Below are positions 27,452-37,338 of a stretch of DNA of 64,000 nucleotides, in pieces. The stretch's first letter is position 1. The number at the start of each line of letters is the position of its first letter. Below the pieces are notes generated by a model. The model was given only the letters and a program-made list of their open reading frames with translations, was not told the origin of the DNA and searched no databases. This stretch comes from Algihabitans sp965233705 (lineage in GTDB: Bacteria; Pseudomonadota; Alphaproteobacteria; Kiloniellales; DSM-21159): contig CBDDTF010000003.1 in NCBI GenBank assembly GCA_965233705.1, positions 992,001 through 1,056,000 of the forward strand, in the 5' to 3' direction. Made by a program: the position numbers and the translations under genes.

Positions 27452-28920
27452 CCGGCAACCGTGAAGAAGGCGCGGGCCGCCGCCGCGGCCCCGTCGACCA
27501 CCGGGCCCGGCGCGACGAAGAAGAACAGCACCGCCACCGCCGTGCCGCCGATCACCAGGCCCATCTCACGCCCCATCGGCCGGTCGAAGCCCTCCACCGG
27601 CTCGTCGAAGTACATCAGCTTGACGATGCGCAGGTAGTAGAAGGCGCCGATCACCGAGGTCAGCACACCGATCACCGCCAGGGTGTAGAGGCCCGCCTCG
27701 ACCGCCGCGAGGAAGACGTAGAGCTTGCCAAAGAAGCCGGCCAGCGGCGGGATGCCGGCCATGGAGAACATGAAGATCGCCATGGCCAGGGCCATCAGCG
27801 GGTGGGTCTTCGACAGCCCCTTCATATCCTCGATGTTCTCGACCATCCGCTCCTTCTGACGCATGCAGAGGATGCAGGCGAAGGTGCCGATGTTCATCAG
27901 GATGTAGATCGCCATGTAGATGGCGACGCCGCGGATGCCCTCGGGCGTGCCGGCCGACAGGCCGACCAGCGCGTAGCCGACGTGACCGATCGAGGAGTAG
28001 GCCATCAGGCGCTTGATGTTGGTCTGCTGGATCGCCGCCAGCGCGCCCAGGATCATCGAGGCGATGGAGATGAAGACCACGATCTGGCGCCACTGGTCGG
28101 CCAGGTCGCCGAAGGGGCCCATCAGCACCCGCACGACCAGCGCCATGGCGGCGACCTTCGGCGCCGCGGCGAAGAAGGCGGTGACCGAGGTGGGCGCGCC
28201 CTCGTAGACGTCCGGCGTCCACATGTGGAAGGGCACGGCCGAGATCTTGAAGGCCAGGCCGGCGGTCACGAAGACGATGCCGACCAGGGTCCCGAGCGAC
28301 AGCCCCTCGCCGACCGCCGCCTGCGCCGAGAAGAGCTCGGCCAGGGCGGTGAAGGAGGTGGTGCCGGTGAAGCCGTAGATCATCGACATGCCGTAGAGCA
28401 GCATGCCCGAGGAGAGCGCGCCGAGGACGAAGTATTTCAGCCCCGCCTCGGTCGAGCGCAGCGTGTCGCGCCGGAAGGCGGCGATCACGTAGAGCGCCAG
28501 CGACTGCAGCTCCAGGCCGATGTAGAGCGAGATGAGGTCGTTGGCCGAGACCATCATCAGCATGCCGACCACGGCGAAGACGATCAGCACCGGATACTCG
28601 AAGCGGTCCATCTGCTCGCGCCGGATGTAGCCGACGGAGATCACCAGGACGAGCGCGGCAGCCAGCAGGATCAGCACCTTCATGAAGTCGCCGAAGCCGT
28701 CGTTCACGAAGAGCTGGTTGAAGGCGAAGGTCTCGCGGTTGGGCCCGAGCACGACCAGCGCCAGGGCGCCGAGCAGCGCCGCGATCGCCAGCAGCATCGC
28801 GGTGCGGGTCGCCTGCGCGCCGGAGTAGACGCCGACCAACAGGATGACGATGCCGGCGCAGGCCAGGAACAGCTCCGGCAGCGCGGTGAGCAGCGAGGTG
28901 GACAGGCTGGCGAGATCCAT
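27448..28920 (-). CDS. nuoN: NADH-quinone oxidoreductase subunit N
   Basis: Antiporter-like membrane subunit of complex I, 490 residues with about 14 membrane helices. Proton-channel motifs include the Glu helix region and Lys-containing LAFKISAVPFHMWTPDVYEGAP, plus SSIGHVGYALVG. I choose the ATG at 28920; a GTG four codons upstream is also in frame. It is the last of the 14 nuo genes, 26 bases after nuoM, followed at once by birA. Confidence 0.96.
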   Translation of the reverse strand: MDLASLSTSLLTALPELFLACAGIVILLVGVYSGAQATRTAMLLAIAALLGALALVVLGPNRETFAFNQLFVNDGFGDFMKVLILLAAALVLVISVGYIRREQMDRFEYPVLIVFAVVGMLMMVSANDLISLYIGLELQSLALYVIAAFRRDTLRSTEAGLKYFVLGALSSGMLLYGMSMIYGFTGTTSFTALAELFSAQAAVGEGLSLGTLVGIVFVTAGLAFKISAVPFHMWTPDVYEGAPTSVTAFFAAAPKVAAMALVVRVLMGPFGDLADQWRQIVVFISIASMILGALAAIQQTNIKRLMAYSSIGHVGYALVGLSAGTPEGIRGVAIYMAIYILMNIGTFACILCMRQKERMVENIEDMKGLSKTHPLMALAMAIFMFSMAGIPPLAGFFGKLYVFLAAVEAGLYTLAVIGVLTSVIGAFYYLRIVKLMYFDEPVEGFDRPMGREMGLVIGGTAVAVLFFFVAPGPVVDGAAAAARAFFTVAG

Positions 28921-28946
28921 GACGTTACGCACTCAATCCCAGACGG

Positions 28947-30473
28947 TCAGTCGAGCGGCCAGAGGCTGGCCAGCGAAATCCCCTCGGAGGCCGCCAGCGC
29001 CAGCTCGTAGTTCTCGATCAGATTGGCCACCGAGGCGTCCATCACCTCGAGCAGCGGCGAAGGGTAGACGCCGAAGAACAGGGCCGCGGCGACCAGCGGT
29101 GCGAAGACCGCCTTCTCCCGCCAGGTCATGTCCGGCAGCGTGAAGAGCTCCTTCTTGGTCAGCGCCCCGAAGATGACGCTGCGGTAGAGCCAGAGCATGT
29201 AGCTGGCGCCCAGCACCATGCCGCTGGCGGTCAGCAGCGCGACCCAGGTGTTGACCTGGAAGGCCCCGACGATGACCAGGAACTCGCCGATGAAGCCGCT
29301 GGTCCCCGGCAGCCCGACGCTGGCCAGCATGAACACCATGAAGACCAGGGCGTAGCTGGGCATGGTGTCGGCCAGCCCGCCGTAGCGCGCGATCTCGCGG
29401 GTGTGCAGCCGGTCGTAGACCACGCCGACGCAGAGGAAGAGCGCCGCCGAGACCACGCCGTGGCTGAGCATCTGGAAGATGGCGCCTTCCAGGCCCTGCT
29501 GGTTGACCGTGAAGATGCCCACGGTCACGAACCCCATGTGCGCCACCGAGCTGTAGGCGATCAGCTTCTTCATGTCGTGCTGCGCCAACGCCACCAGCGA
29601 GGTGTAGACCACGGCGATGACCGAGAGCGTGAAGACCAGCGGCGCGAAGAAGGCCGAGGCCTCGGGCAGCATCGGCAGGGAGAAGCGCAGGAAGCCGTAG
29701 GCGCCCATCTTCAGCAGCACGCCGGCCAGAATCACCGAGCCCGCGGTCGGCGCCTCGACGTGGGCGTCGGGCAGCCAGGTGTGCACCGGCCACATCGGCA
29801 CCTTCACCGCGAAGGAGGCGAAGAGCGCCAGCCACAGCCAGACCTGCATCTGGAAGGGGAAGCCCTGGGCCATCAGGGTCGGGATGTCGGTGGTCCCGGC
29901 CGTGAAGTACATGGTCAGCAGCGCGACCAGCATCAGCATCGAGCCGGCCAGGGTGTAGAGGAAGAACTTGAAGGCCGCGTAGACCCGACGCGCCCCGCCC
30001 CAGATCCCGATGATGAGGAACATCGGGATCAGCACGCCTTCGAAGAAGATGTAGAACACAACGAAGTCGAGGGCGGCGAACATGCCGACCATCAGCGTCT
30101 CGAGCACCAGGAAGGCGATCATGTACTCTTTTACGCGAGTCTTGACCGCGTCCCAGCTCGCCAGCACGCACAGCGGCGTGAGCAGCGTCGAGAGCAGCAC
30201 GAAGGGCATGGAGATGCCGTCCACGCCCATGTGGTAGCTGATGTTGAAGTCCGGCAGCCAGTCGACCCGCTCGACGAACTGGAACTCCGCCGTCCCCCGC
30301 TCGAAGCCGAACCAGATGAACAGGCTGAGCGCGAAGGTGATCAGGCTCGTCCACAGCGCCACGTAGCGGGCGTTGCGCGCCACCACCTCTTCCTCTCCGC
30401 GGATGAAGAGGATGAAGGCCGCGCCCAGCAGCGGCAGGAAGGTTACCAGGGAAAGAAGCGGCCACGCGCCCAT
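28947..30473 (-). CDS. nuoM: NADH-quinone oxidoreductase subunit M
   Basis: Antiporter-like membrane subunit of complex I. The 508-residue product has about 14 helices and the conserved FYIFFEGVLIPMFLIIG, VKVPMWPVHTWLPDAHVEAP and YSSVAHMGFVTVG segments, with the key Glu in the first and Lys in the second. Start: the ATG at 30473, four bases after the nuoL stop; a TTG four codons earlier would overlap nuoL and is less likely. Confidence 0.96.
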   Translation of the reverse strand: MGAWPLLSLVTFLPLLGAAFILFIRGEEEVVARNARYVALWTSLITFALSLFIWFGFERGTAEFQFVERVDWLPDFNISYHMGVDGISMPFVLLSTLLTPLCVLASWDAVKTRVKEYMIAFLVLETLMVGMFAALDFVVFYIFFEGVLIPMFLIIGIWGGARRVYAAFKFFLYTLAGSMLMLVALLTMYFTAGTTDIPTLMAQGFPFQMQVWLWLALFASFAVKVPMWPVHTWLPDAHVEAPTAGSVILAGVLLKMGAYGFLRFSLPMLPEASAFFAPLVFTLSVIAVVYTSLVALAQHDMKKLIAYSSVAHMGFVTVGIFTVNQQGLEGAIFQMLSHGVVSAALFLCVGVVYDRLHTREIARYGGLADTMPSYALVFMVFMLASVGLPGTSGFIGEFLVIVGAFQVNTWVALLTASGMVLGASYMLWLYRSVIFGALTKKELFTLPDMTWREKAVFAPLVAAALFFGVYPSPLLEVMDASVANLIENYELALAASEGISLASLWPLD

Positions 30474-30477
30474 CGGA

Positions 30478-32424
30478 TCACCCAAACGTCGTCACGATAT
30501 ACCAGGTGATCAGCGCGACGACGCCGATCAGCATGGCGAAGGCATAGTGGTAGACGTAGCCGCTCTGCAGGCGGCTCACGCGCCGCGCCAGGTCGCGGGT
30601 GGCTGCCGCCACGCCGTTCGGCCCGACGCCGTCGATCAGCGCCCCGTCGCCGGCCTGCCAGAGGCCGCGGCCGAGATACCAGGCCGGACGGACGAAGAGC
30701 GCGTCATAGAGCTCGTCGAAGTACCACTTGCGGTAGGAGAAGAGATACAGCGCCCGGAACCGCTGGGCCGCCGCCGCCGGCAGCGCCGGCCGGTAGACGT
30801 ACATCACCCAGGCCAGGACGATGCCCAGCAGCGTCACCACCATCGGCAGCGCCTTGACCCAGAAGGGCACGTGATGGGCCGCGTCGATGATGTCGCTGCG
30901 CGCGAAGATCGCGCCGTTCCAGAAGGCCTCGCGCCCGTCGCCGACGAAGGGCCCGTAGAAGACCGCGCCGGCGGCGAGCGCGCCGAGCGCCAGGATGTAG
31001 AGCGGCCAGATCATCACCCGCGGCGCCTCGTGGGCATGCTCGAAGGTGTGCTGGTCGGCCCGCGTCGGCCCGTGGAAGGTCAGGAACAGCAGACGGAAGG
31101 AGTAGAAGGCCGTCATCAGCGCCGCCGCGATGCCCAGCCAGAAGGCGAAGCTGCCCGCCCCGCTGTGCGCCGCGTAGGCCGCCTCCAGCACGATGTCCTT
31201 CGAGTAGAAGCCGGCGAAGCCGATACCCAGTCCCGGGATGCCGAAGCCGACCAGCGCCAGGCTGCCGATCCACATCAGCGCGTAGGTGACCGGGATCTTC
31301 TTGTAGAGCCCGCCCATCTTGAACATGTCCTGCTCGTGGTGCATCGCGTGGATCACCGCGCCGGCGCCCAGGAACAGCAGCGCCTTGAAGAAGGCGTGGG
31401 TCATCAGATGGAACATGGCCGCGCCGTAGGCCGAGACGCCGGCGGCGAAGAACATGTAGCCGAGCTGCGAACAGGTCGAATAGGCGATCACCCGCTTGAT
31501 GTCGGTCTGGGTCAGGCCGACGGTGGCGGCGAAGAAGGCGGTGGCGCCGCCGACGTAGGTGACCACCTCCAGCGCGCTCGGCGAGAACTCGAAGACCGGC
31601 GACATGCGGCTGACCAGGAAGACGCCGGCGGTCACCATCGTCGCGGCGTGGATCAGCGCGGAGACCGGGGTCGGGCCCTCCATGGCGTCCGGCAGCCAGG
31701 TGTGCAGGCCGAGCTGGGCCGACTTGCCCATGGCGCCGATGAACAGCAGCAGGCTGATCACCGTGATGGCGTGCCACTCGATCCCGAAGACCACCAGCAG
31801 CGTGTCCTCGAACTCCCCGGCGCGGCCGAAGATCTGGTCGAACTCCACCGAGCCGAACAGGAAGAACAGCGCGGCGATGCCCAGGGCGAAGCCGATGTCG
31901 CCGACCCGGTTGACCAGGAAGGCCTTCATCGCCGCCGCGTTGGCGCTGGGCTTGTGATACCAGAAGCCGATCAGCAGGTAGGAGGCGAGGCCGACGCCCT
32001 CCCAGCCGAAGAACATCTGCACCAGGTTGTCGGCGCTCACCAGCATCAGCATGAAGAAGGTGAACAGCGACAGGTAGGCCATGAAGCGCGGGATCGACTT
32101 GTCCTCGGACATGTAGCCGATCGAGTAGACGTGCACGATCGAGGAGACGATCGTCACCACGCAGAACATCACCGCCGTCAGCGTGTCGACGCGCAGCGCC
32201 CAGCTCAACTCGAAGGTGCCGGAATCGATCCAGGTGAACAGCTCGGTGGTGCGGGCGTTGCCGCCGAGCGCCACGTCCACGAAGACCAGCACCGACAGCA
32301 CCGCCGAGACGGCGAGCAGACCCGAGGTTACGACCTGCGCGCCGCGGTCGCCGAGGGCCCGGCCGAAAAGACCGGCCAGCGCGGCGCCGAGCAGCGGCAG
32401 GAAGACAATGAGCGCGTCGATCAT
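30478..32424 (-). CDS. nuoL: NADH-quinone oxidoreductase subunit L
   Basis: Distal antiporter-like subunit of complex I with the long lateral helix. The 648-residue protein begins LIVFLPLLGAALAGLFGRALG and contains FFGWEGVGLASYLLIGFWY, KSAQLGLHTWLPDAMEGPTP with the channel Lys, and YSTCSQLGYMFFAAG. The last 100 residues have the amphipathic segment and a terminal anchor helix. Starts 7 bases after nuoK. Confidence 0.97.
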   Translation of the reverse strand: MIDALIVFLPLLGAALAGLFGRALGDRGAQVVTSGLLAVSAVLSVLVFVDVALGGNARTTELFTWIDSGTFELSWALRVDTLTAVMFCVVTIVSSIVHVYSIGYMSEDKSIPRFMAYLSLFTFFMLMLVSADNLVQMFFGWEGVGLASYLLIGFWYHKPSANAAAMKAFLVNRVGDIGFALGIAALFFLFGSVEFDQIFGRAGEFEDTLLVVFGIEWHAITVISLLLFIGAMGKSAQLGLHTWLPDAMEGPTPVSALIHAATMVTAGVFLVSRMSPVFEFSPSALEVVTYVGGATAFFAATVGLTQTDIKRVIAYSTCSQLGYMFFAAGVSAYGAAMFHLMTHAFFKALLFLGAGAVIHAMHHEQDMFKMGGLYKKIPVTYALMWIGSLALVGFGIPGLGIGFAGFYSKDIVLEAAYAAHSGAGSFAFWLGIAAALMTAFYSFRLLFLTFHGPTRADQHTFEHAHEAPRVMIWPLYILALGALAAGAVFYGPFVGDGREAFWNGAIFARSDIIDAAHHVPFWVKALPMVVTLLGIVLAWVMYVYRPALPAAAAQRFRALYLFSYRKWYFDELYDALFVRPAWYLGRGLWQAGDGALIDGVGPNGVAAATRDLARRVSRLQSGYVYHYAFAMLIGVVALITWYIVTTFG

Positions 32425-32431
32425 GCCGCCC

Positions 32432-32743
32432 TCAGCCCTTCATCATGTTGATGTCTTCGACCGCGATGGAGCCGCGGTTGCGGAAGTAGACGACCAGGAT
32501 GGCCAGGCCGATCGCCGCCTCCGCCGCGGCCACCGTCAGGATCAGCATGGCGAAGACCTGCCCGACCAGATCCCCCAGGTGCCAGGAGAAGGCGACCAGG
32601 TTGATGTTGACCGCCAGCAGCATCAGCTCGATCGACATCAGGATGATGATGACGTTCTTCCGGTTCAGGAAGATGCCGAACATGCCCAGCGTGAAGAGGA
32701 TGGCGGCGACGGTCAGGTAGTGTGCCAGCGACAGTTCCCACAT
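32432..32743 (-). CDS. nuoK: NADH-quinone oxidoreductase subunit K
   Basis: Small membrane subunit of complex I, 103 residues, three helices. The family core is visible: GMFGIFLNRKNVIIILMSIE with the essential first Glu, then AAAEAAIGLAILV with the second Glu. Separated from nuoJ by 3 bases. Confidence 0.97.
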   Translation of the reverse strand: MWELSLAHYLTVAAILFTLGMFGIFLNRKNVIIILMSIELMLLAVNINLVAFSWHLGDLVGQVFAMLILTVAAAEAAIGLAILVVYFRNRGSIAVEDINMMKG

Positions 32744-32746
32744 GGC

Positions 32747-33364
32747 TCAGATCCCGCTCCCGCTCGGCACGTCCTTGACCTCGATCGCCTCGTCGCGCGC
32801 CACCGCGACCTGGCGCGCGATGGACTGGCGCTTGACGCCCTCGCGCTGGCGCAGGGTCAGCACGATGGCGCCGATCATGGCGACCAGCAGGACGAGCCCG
32901 GCGGCCTGGAAGAGATAGACGTAGTCGGTATAGAGCACCCGGCCGAGCGCCTCGGTGTTGCTCACCTGGTCGGCCGGCGGGATCGGCAGGCGCGCGGCCG
33001 TCTCGACCGCCGCGGGGCTGCCGACGTAGAAGCCGGCGACCATGATCAGCTCGACCATCAGGATCAGGCCGATCAGCCCGCCGATCGGCAGATACTGCAG
33101 GAAGCCCTGGCGAAGCTGCGCGATGTTCACGTCGAGCATCATCACGACGAAGAGGAACAGCACCGCCACCGCGCCGACGTAGACCACGACCAGGATCATC
33201 GCGAGGAACTCGGCGCCGATCAGCACGAAGAGCCCGGCCGCGTTGAAGAACGCCAGGATCAGGAACAGCACCGAGTGCACCGGATTGCGCGACGAGATCA
33301 CCATCACCGCCGAGGCGACCATGATGGCGCTGAAGAGATAGAAAGTAAGCGTCTGGACGATCAT
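32747..33364 (-). CDS. nuoJ: NADH-quinone oxidoreductase subunit J
   Basis: Membrane subunit of complex I, 205 residues, five helices. The start MIVQTLTFYLFS is preceded by a GGGGAAG site; the in-frame upstream extension is Arg/Gly-rich spacer. The third helix carries the conserved FLAMILVVVYVGAVAVLFLF, whose pi-bulge region takes part in coupling. An unusually long 214-base spacer separates it from nuoI. Confidence 0.96.
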   Translation of the reverse strand: MIVQTLTFYLFSAIMVASAVMVISSRNPVHSVLFLILAFFNAAGLFVLIGAEFLAMILVVVYVGAVAVLFLFVVMMLDVNIAQLRQGFLQYLPIGGLIGLILMVELIMVAGFYVGSPAAVETAARLPIPPADQVSNTEALGRVLYTDYVYLFQAAGLVLLVAMIGAIVLTLRQREGVKRQSIARQVAVARDEAIEVKDVPSGSGI

Positions 33365-33578
33365 GCGATCTTCCCCGGCATCCGGCCTTCCCCGGTTGCG
33401 GCCCCTGCCCTCTCCGCCCCAAGGCGGCCGGCAGCGGCCGATACCCACGTTCCTACGGTCGAAAGCCGGCGCCCGCCCCGGAGCCTCAGCCCCTGCGGTC
33501 GCCGTGTCCGACCCCTCAACTGTCGCCCCGCCCCGCGACGCGGTTGCTGCGGTGCGGCGGCGGGCCCTCTCTTACGCC

Positions 33579-34067
33579 CTAGCGGTAGGGTGCGTCGAGG
33601 GCGATGTTCTGCGCGATCTCCTGCTCCCAGCGGTCGCCGTTCGCGAGCAGCTTGTCCTTGTTATAGAAGAGTTCCTCGCGCGTCTCGGCGGCGAACTCGA
33701 AGTTCGGCCCCTCGACGATGGCGTCCACCGGGCAGGCCTCCTGACAGAAGCCGCAGTAGATGCACTTGGTCATGTCGATGTCGTAGCGCGTGGTGCGGCG
33801 GCTGCCGTCGTCGCGCGGCTCGGCCTCGATGGTGATCGCCAGCGCCGGGCAGATCGCCTCGCACAGCTTGCAGGCGATGCAGCGCTCCTCGCCGTTGGGA
33901 TAGCGGCGCAGCGCATGCTCGCCGCGGAAGCGCGGGCTGAGCGGTCCCTTCTCGTAGGGGTAGTCGAGCGTGACCTTCGGCCGCAGCATGTAGCGGAAGG
34001 TCAGCGCCATGCCGCTCAGCAGTTCGCTGAGCAGCAGGCTGCGTGCAGTGCGGTCCAACATCGCCAT
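33579..34067 (-). CDS. nuoI: NADH-quinone oxidoreductase subunit I
   Basis: Ferredoxin-like subunit carrying the last two-cluster relay (N6a, N6b). The 162-residue product has two CxxCxxCxxxCP motifs: CIACKLCEAICP and CIYCGFCQEACP. The N-terminal amphipathic segment and TFRYMLRPKVTLDYPYEKG match the alphaproteobacterial/mitochondrial TYKY type. It lies 71 bases after nuoH. Confidence 0.97.
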   Translation of the reverse strand: MAMLDRTARSLLLSELLSGMALTFRYMLRPKVTLDYPYEKGPLSPRFRGEHALRRYPNGEERCIACKLCEAICPALAITIEAEPRDDGSRRTTRYDIDMTKCIYCGFCQEACPVDAIVEGPNFEFAAETREELFYNKDKLLANGDRWEQEIAQNIALDAPYR

Positions 34068-34138
34068 GACGTTCTCGGCGTCCTTTCACGCCTTCATTGC
34101 TTGGCTGCGCGCGCCGCGCGTGCGGCGGCCGCGCCGGA

Positions 34139-35149
34139 TCAGGCCGGCAGCCAGTCGAAGTAGACCAGGACTCCCGCCGTCAGGATCACCCAGCCCAGGG
34201 AGATCGGCAGGAACACCTTCCAGCCCAGGCGCATTAGCTGGTCGTAGCGGTAGCGCGGGAAGGTCGCGCGCACCCAGAGGAAGAAGAACAGCACCAGCGC
34301 CACCTTGGCGGCGAACCAGATCGGTCCCGGGATCCAGGTGAAGGGCGCGATGTCCAGGATCGGCAGCCAACCGCCCAGGAAGAAGAGGGTCACCATCGCG
34401 CTCATCAGGATCATGTTGGCGTATTCGCCGAGGAAGAAGAGCGCGAAGGTCATCGCCGAGTATTCGACGAAGTAGCCGGCCACCAGCTCCGATTCGCCCT
34501 CGGGCAGGTCGAAGGGCGCGCGGTTGGTCTCGGCCAGCACCGAGACGAAGAAGATGACGAACATCGGCAGCAGCGGGATGGCGTACCAGAGCCCCTCCTG
34601 CGCCAGCACGATGTCGGTCAGGTTGAGTGAACCGGCGCAGAGGATCACGGTGATCAGCACGAAGCCCATGGAGACCTCGTAGGAGACCATCTGGGCCGCC
34701 GAACGCAGGGCGCCGAGGAAGGGGTACTTCGAGTTCGAGGCCCAGCCGGCCATGATCACGCCGTAGACGCCGAGCGAGGAGACGGCGAAGAGGAACAGCA
34801 CCCCGACGTTGATGTCGGCGATCGCCCAGCCCTCGTTCACCGGGATCACGGCCCAGGCGATCATCGCCAGCGAGAAGGTGATCATCGGCGCCAGCACGAA
34901 GACCACGCGGTTGGCGCCGGCCGGCAGGATCGTCTCCTTGAACAGCAGCTTCACGCCATCGGCGATCGGCTGCAGCAGGCCGAAGGGGCCGACCACGTTC
35001 GGTCCCTTGCGCAGTTGCATGGCCGCGATGACCTTGCGCTCGGCATAGGTCAGGTAGGCGACGGCCACCAGCAGCGGCACCAGAACGGCGACGATCTGCG
35101 CCACGATGATCGCGGTCGGGAGAACATAGGTGTCGAGAAAACCGTTCAC
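34139..35149 (-). CDS. nuoH: NADH-quinone oxidoreductase subunit H
   Basis: Membrane subunit that forms the quinone-binding chamber with NuoB and NuoD. The 336-residue product has eight helices and the conserved cytoplasmic loops: YAERKVIAAMQLRKGPNVVG, then FKETILPAGAN, and AETNRAPFDLPEGESELVAG, in which the acidic residues line the quinone-coupling path. Confidence 0.97.
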   Translation of the reverse strand: MNGFLDTYVLPTAIIVAQIVAVLVPLLVAVAYLTYAERKVIAAMQLRKGPNVVGPFGLLQPIADGVKLLFKETILPAGANRVVFVLAPMITFSLAMIAWAVIPVNEGWAIADINVGVLFLFAVSSLGVYGVIMAGWASNSKYPFLGALRSAAQMVSYEVSMGFVLITVILCAGSLNLTDIVLAQEGLWYAIPLLPMFVIFFVSVLAETNRAPFDLPEGESELVAGYFVEYSAMTFALFFLGEYANMILMSAMVTLFFLGGWLPILDIAPFTWIPGPIWFAAKVALVLFFFLWVRATFPRYRYDQLMRLGWKVFLPISLGWVILTAGVLVYFDWLPA

Positions 35150-35237
35150 GCTGTGCCGTCCTTGCGTCCTGCTGCGCGTCCTGCCGACGCCGAAGCTCTC
35201 TGCGCCGCCCCCGTCGCGGGGCGGCGCGCGCCCTGCC

Positions 35238-37304
35238 TCACTCCGCCGCCTGCGAGGGCGTCGCGACGAAGGCCTCGGTGCAGGCCGCCATGGTCTTGGA
35301 GGCCCGGCTGATGGGGCAGGTCATGTAAAAGTTCTCGATCGGCAGGTCAAACGGCGCCGCCGCCACCTCGCCCGCCGCGCCGAAGTCGGCCCACGCCGCC
35401 CGTTCCAGCGTATCGATGGCCGCGAACACCGGGTTGAGCTGCACCAGGCGGGCCCGCAGCTCGCCCAGGCTGTCGTAGGGCAGTGTCTTGCCGAGTCGCT
35501 CGGACAGGGCGCGCAGGATGGTCCAGTCCTCGCGCGCCTCGCCCGGCGGGAAGGCGGCCAGGCGCCCGAGCTGCACGCGCCCCTCGGTGTTGACGTAGGT
35601 GCCGTTCTTCTCGGTGTAGGCGGCGCCCGGCAGGATCACGTCCGCCCGGTGCGCGCCACGATCGCCGTGGTGGCCCTGGTAGATCACGAAGGCCTTGCCC
35701 AGGCGCGCGGTGTCGATCTCGTCGGCGCCGAGCAGCCAGACCGCCTCGATCTCGCCGGCCTCGGCGCCGGCCAGGATGCCCTCCAGGTCGCGCCCGCCCG
35801 CGCCCGGCAGGAAGCCGAGGTCGAGCCCGCCGACCCGCGAGGCCGCGCGCTGCAGCAGGTTGTAGCCGGTCCAGCCCTCCGGCGCCTGCGGACCGGCCGC
35901 CCCGACCCTCTCCGCCAGGCTGCGCGCCAAGGCGACGATGGCCGCGCCGTCGGCCCGCGCCACTGCGCCGGAGCCAAGCACGATCATCGGCCGCTCGGCC
36001 TTGGACAGGGTCTCGAAGAAAGCGCCCTGACCCTCGGCCAGGGCCTTCAGCGCCTCGGGCCCCTCGCCCAGGTGCTCGTAGTCGTAGGTCAGCTCGCCCG
36101 CCGGACCGATCAGCCCGACCGGCAGGCCGGTCTGCAGGAAGCGCTTGCGGATGCGGGCGTTGATCAGGGCCGCCTCGCGGCGCGGATTGGTGCCGACCAG
36201 CAGCAGCGCGTCGGCCCGCTCGATGCCGGCGATGGCGCTGTTGAAGAGGTATTCGACGCGCGGGCCGCCGCCCACCTTGGCGCCGTCCTGCCGGCAGTCG
36301 AGGTTGGGCGCGCCCAGCCCCTCCATGAAGTCCTTCAGGGCCAGCATCGACTCCGCATCGCAGAGATCGCCGGCAATTGCGGCGATCTTGCGCCCGTCGA
36401 GCCCCTCGAGGCGCTTGGCGATGGCCTCGAAGGCCTGGGTCCAGCTCGCCGGCTTGAGCTTGCCGTCCTCGCCGCGCACATAGGGGCGGTCGAGCCGGCG
36501 GTAGTGCAGCCCATCGATCGCCTGGCGCGTCTTGTCGTTGATCCACTCCTCGTTGATCTCTTCGTGCAGCCGCGGCAGCACGCGCATCACCTCGCGCCCG
36601 CGGGTGTCGACCCGGATGTTGGAGCCGACCGCGTCGAGCACGTCGACCGAGAGGGTCTTGCGCAGCTCCCAGGGGCGCGCGGAGAAGGCGTAGGGCGCGT
36701 TGGTCAGCGCGCCGACCGGGCAGACGTCGACCAGATTGCCCGACAGCTCCGAATCGATCGCCTGCTCCAGGGTGGTGATCTCAGCGTGCTCGCCGCGGCC
36801 GACGAGGCCGATCTCCTCGACGCCCGCGATCTCCGTGGCGAAGCGCACGCAGCGCGTGCAGTGGATGCAGCGCGTCATGATCGTCTTGATCAGCGGCCCC
36901 ATGTACTTCTCGGAGACCGCGCGCTTGTTCTCCTCGTAGCGACTGGAGTCGTAGCCGTAGGCCATCGCCTGGTCCTGCAGGTCGCACTCGCCGCCCTGGT
37001 CGCAGATCGGGCAGTCGAGCGGATGGTTGATCAGCAGGAACTCCATCACGCCGTTGCGCGCCTTGCGCACCTTGTCGGTGTCGGTGCGGATCACCATGCC
37101 GTCGCCGACCGGCATCGCGCAGCTCGCGATCGGCTTGGGCGCGCGCTCCATCTCCACCAGGCACATGCGGCAGTTGCCCGCCACCGACAGGCGCTCGTGG
37201 TAGCAGAAGCGCGGAATCTCGAAGCCGGCCAGCTCGCAGGCCTGCAGCACGGTAATCCCGGCCGGGACCTCGATCTCCTTGCCGTTGATGGTCAGCGTGG
37301 GCAT
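35238..37304 (-). CDS. nuoG: NADH-quinone oxidoreductase subunit G
   Basis: Largest peripheral subunit of complex I (688 residues). The N-terminal domain carries a [2Fe-2S] site (RFCYHERLSVAGNCRMC), a His-ligated [4Fe-4S] site (HPLDCPICDQGGECDLQDQ) and a second [4Fe-4S] site (CIHCTRCVRFATEIAG). The rest is a molybdopterin-oxidoreductase-like fold without cofactor, as usual. It lies 34 bases after nuoF. Confidence 0.97.
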   Translation of the reverse strand: MPTLTINGKEIEVPAGITVLQACELAGFEIPRFCYHERLSVAGNCRMCLVEMERAPKPIASCAMPVGDGMVIRTDTDKVRKARNGVMEFLLINHPLDCPICDQGGECDLQDQAMAYGYDSSRYEENKRAVSEKYMGPLIKTIMTRCIHCTRCVRFATEIAGVEEIGLVGRGEHAEITTLEQAIDSELSGNLVDVCPVGALTNAPYAFSARPWELRKTLSVDVLDAVGSNIRVDTRGREVMRVLPRLHEEINEEWINDKTRQAIDGLHYRRLDRPYVRGEDGKLKPASWTQAFEAIAKRLEGLDGRKIAAIAGDLCDAESMLALKDFMEGLGAPNLDCRQDGAKVGGGPRVEYLFNSAIAGIERADALLLVGTNPRREAALINARIRKRFLQTGLPVGLIGPAGELTYDYEHLGEGPEALKALAEGQGAFFETLSKAERPMIVLGSGAVARADGAAIVALARSLAERVGAAGPQAPEGWTGYNLLQRAASRVGGLDLGFLPGAGGRDLEGILAGAEAGEIEAVWLLGADEIDTARLGKAFVIYQGHHGDRGAHRADVILPGAAYTEKNGTYVNTEGRVQLGRLAAFPPGEAREDWTILRALSERLGKTLPYDSLGELRARLVQLNPVFAAIDTLERAAWADFGAAGEVAAAPFDLPIENFYMTCPISRASKTMAACTEAFVATPSQAAE

Positions 37305-37338
37305 GAAAAAATGCTCCTAAGCCTCTGCTTCGGCTTGA

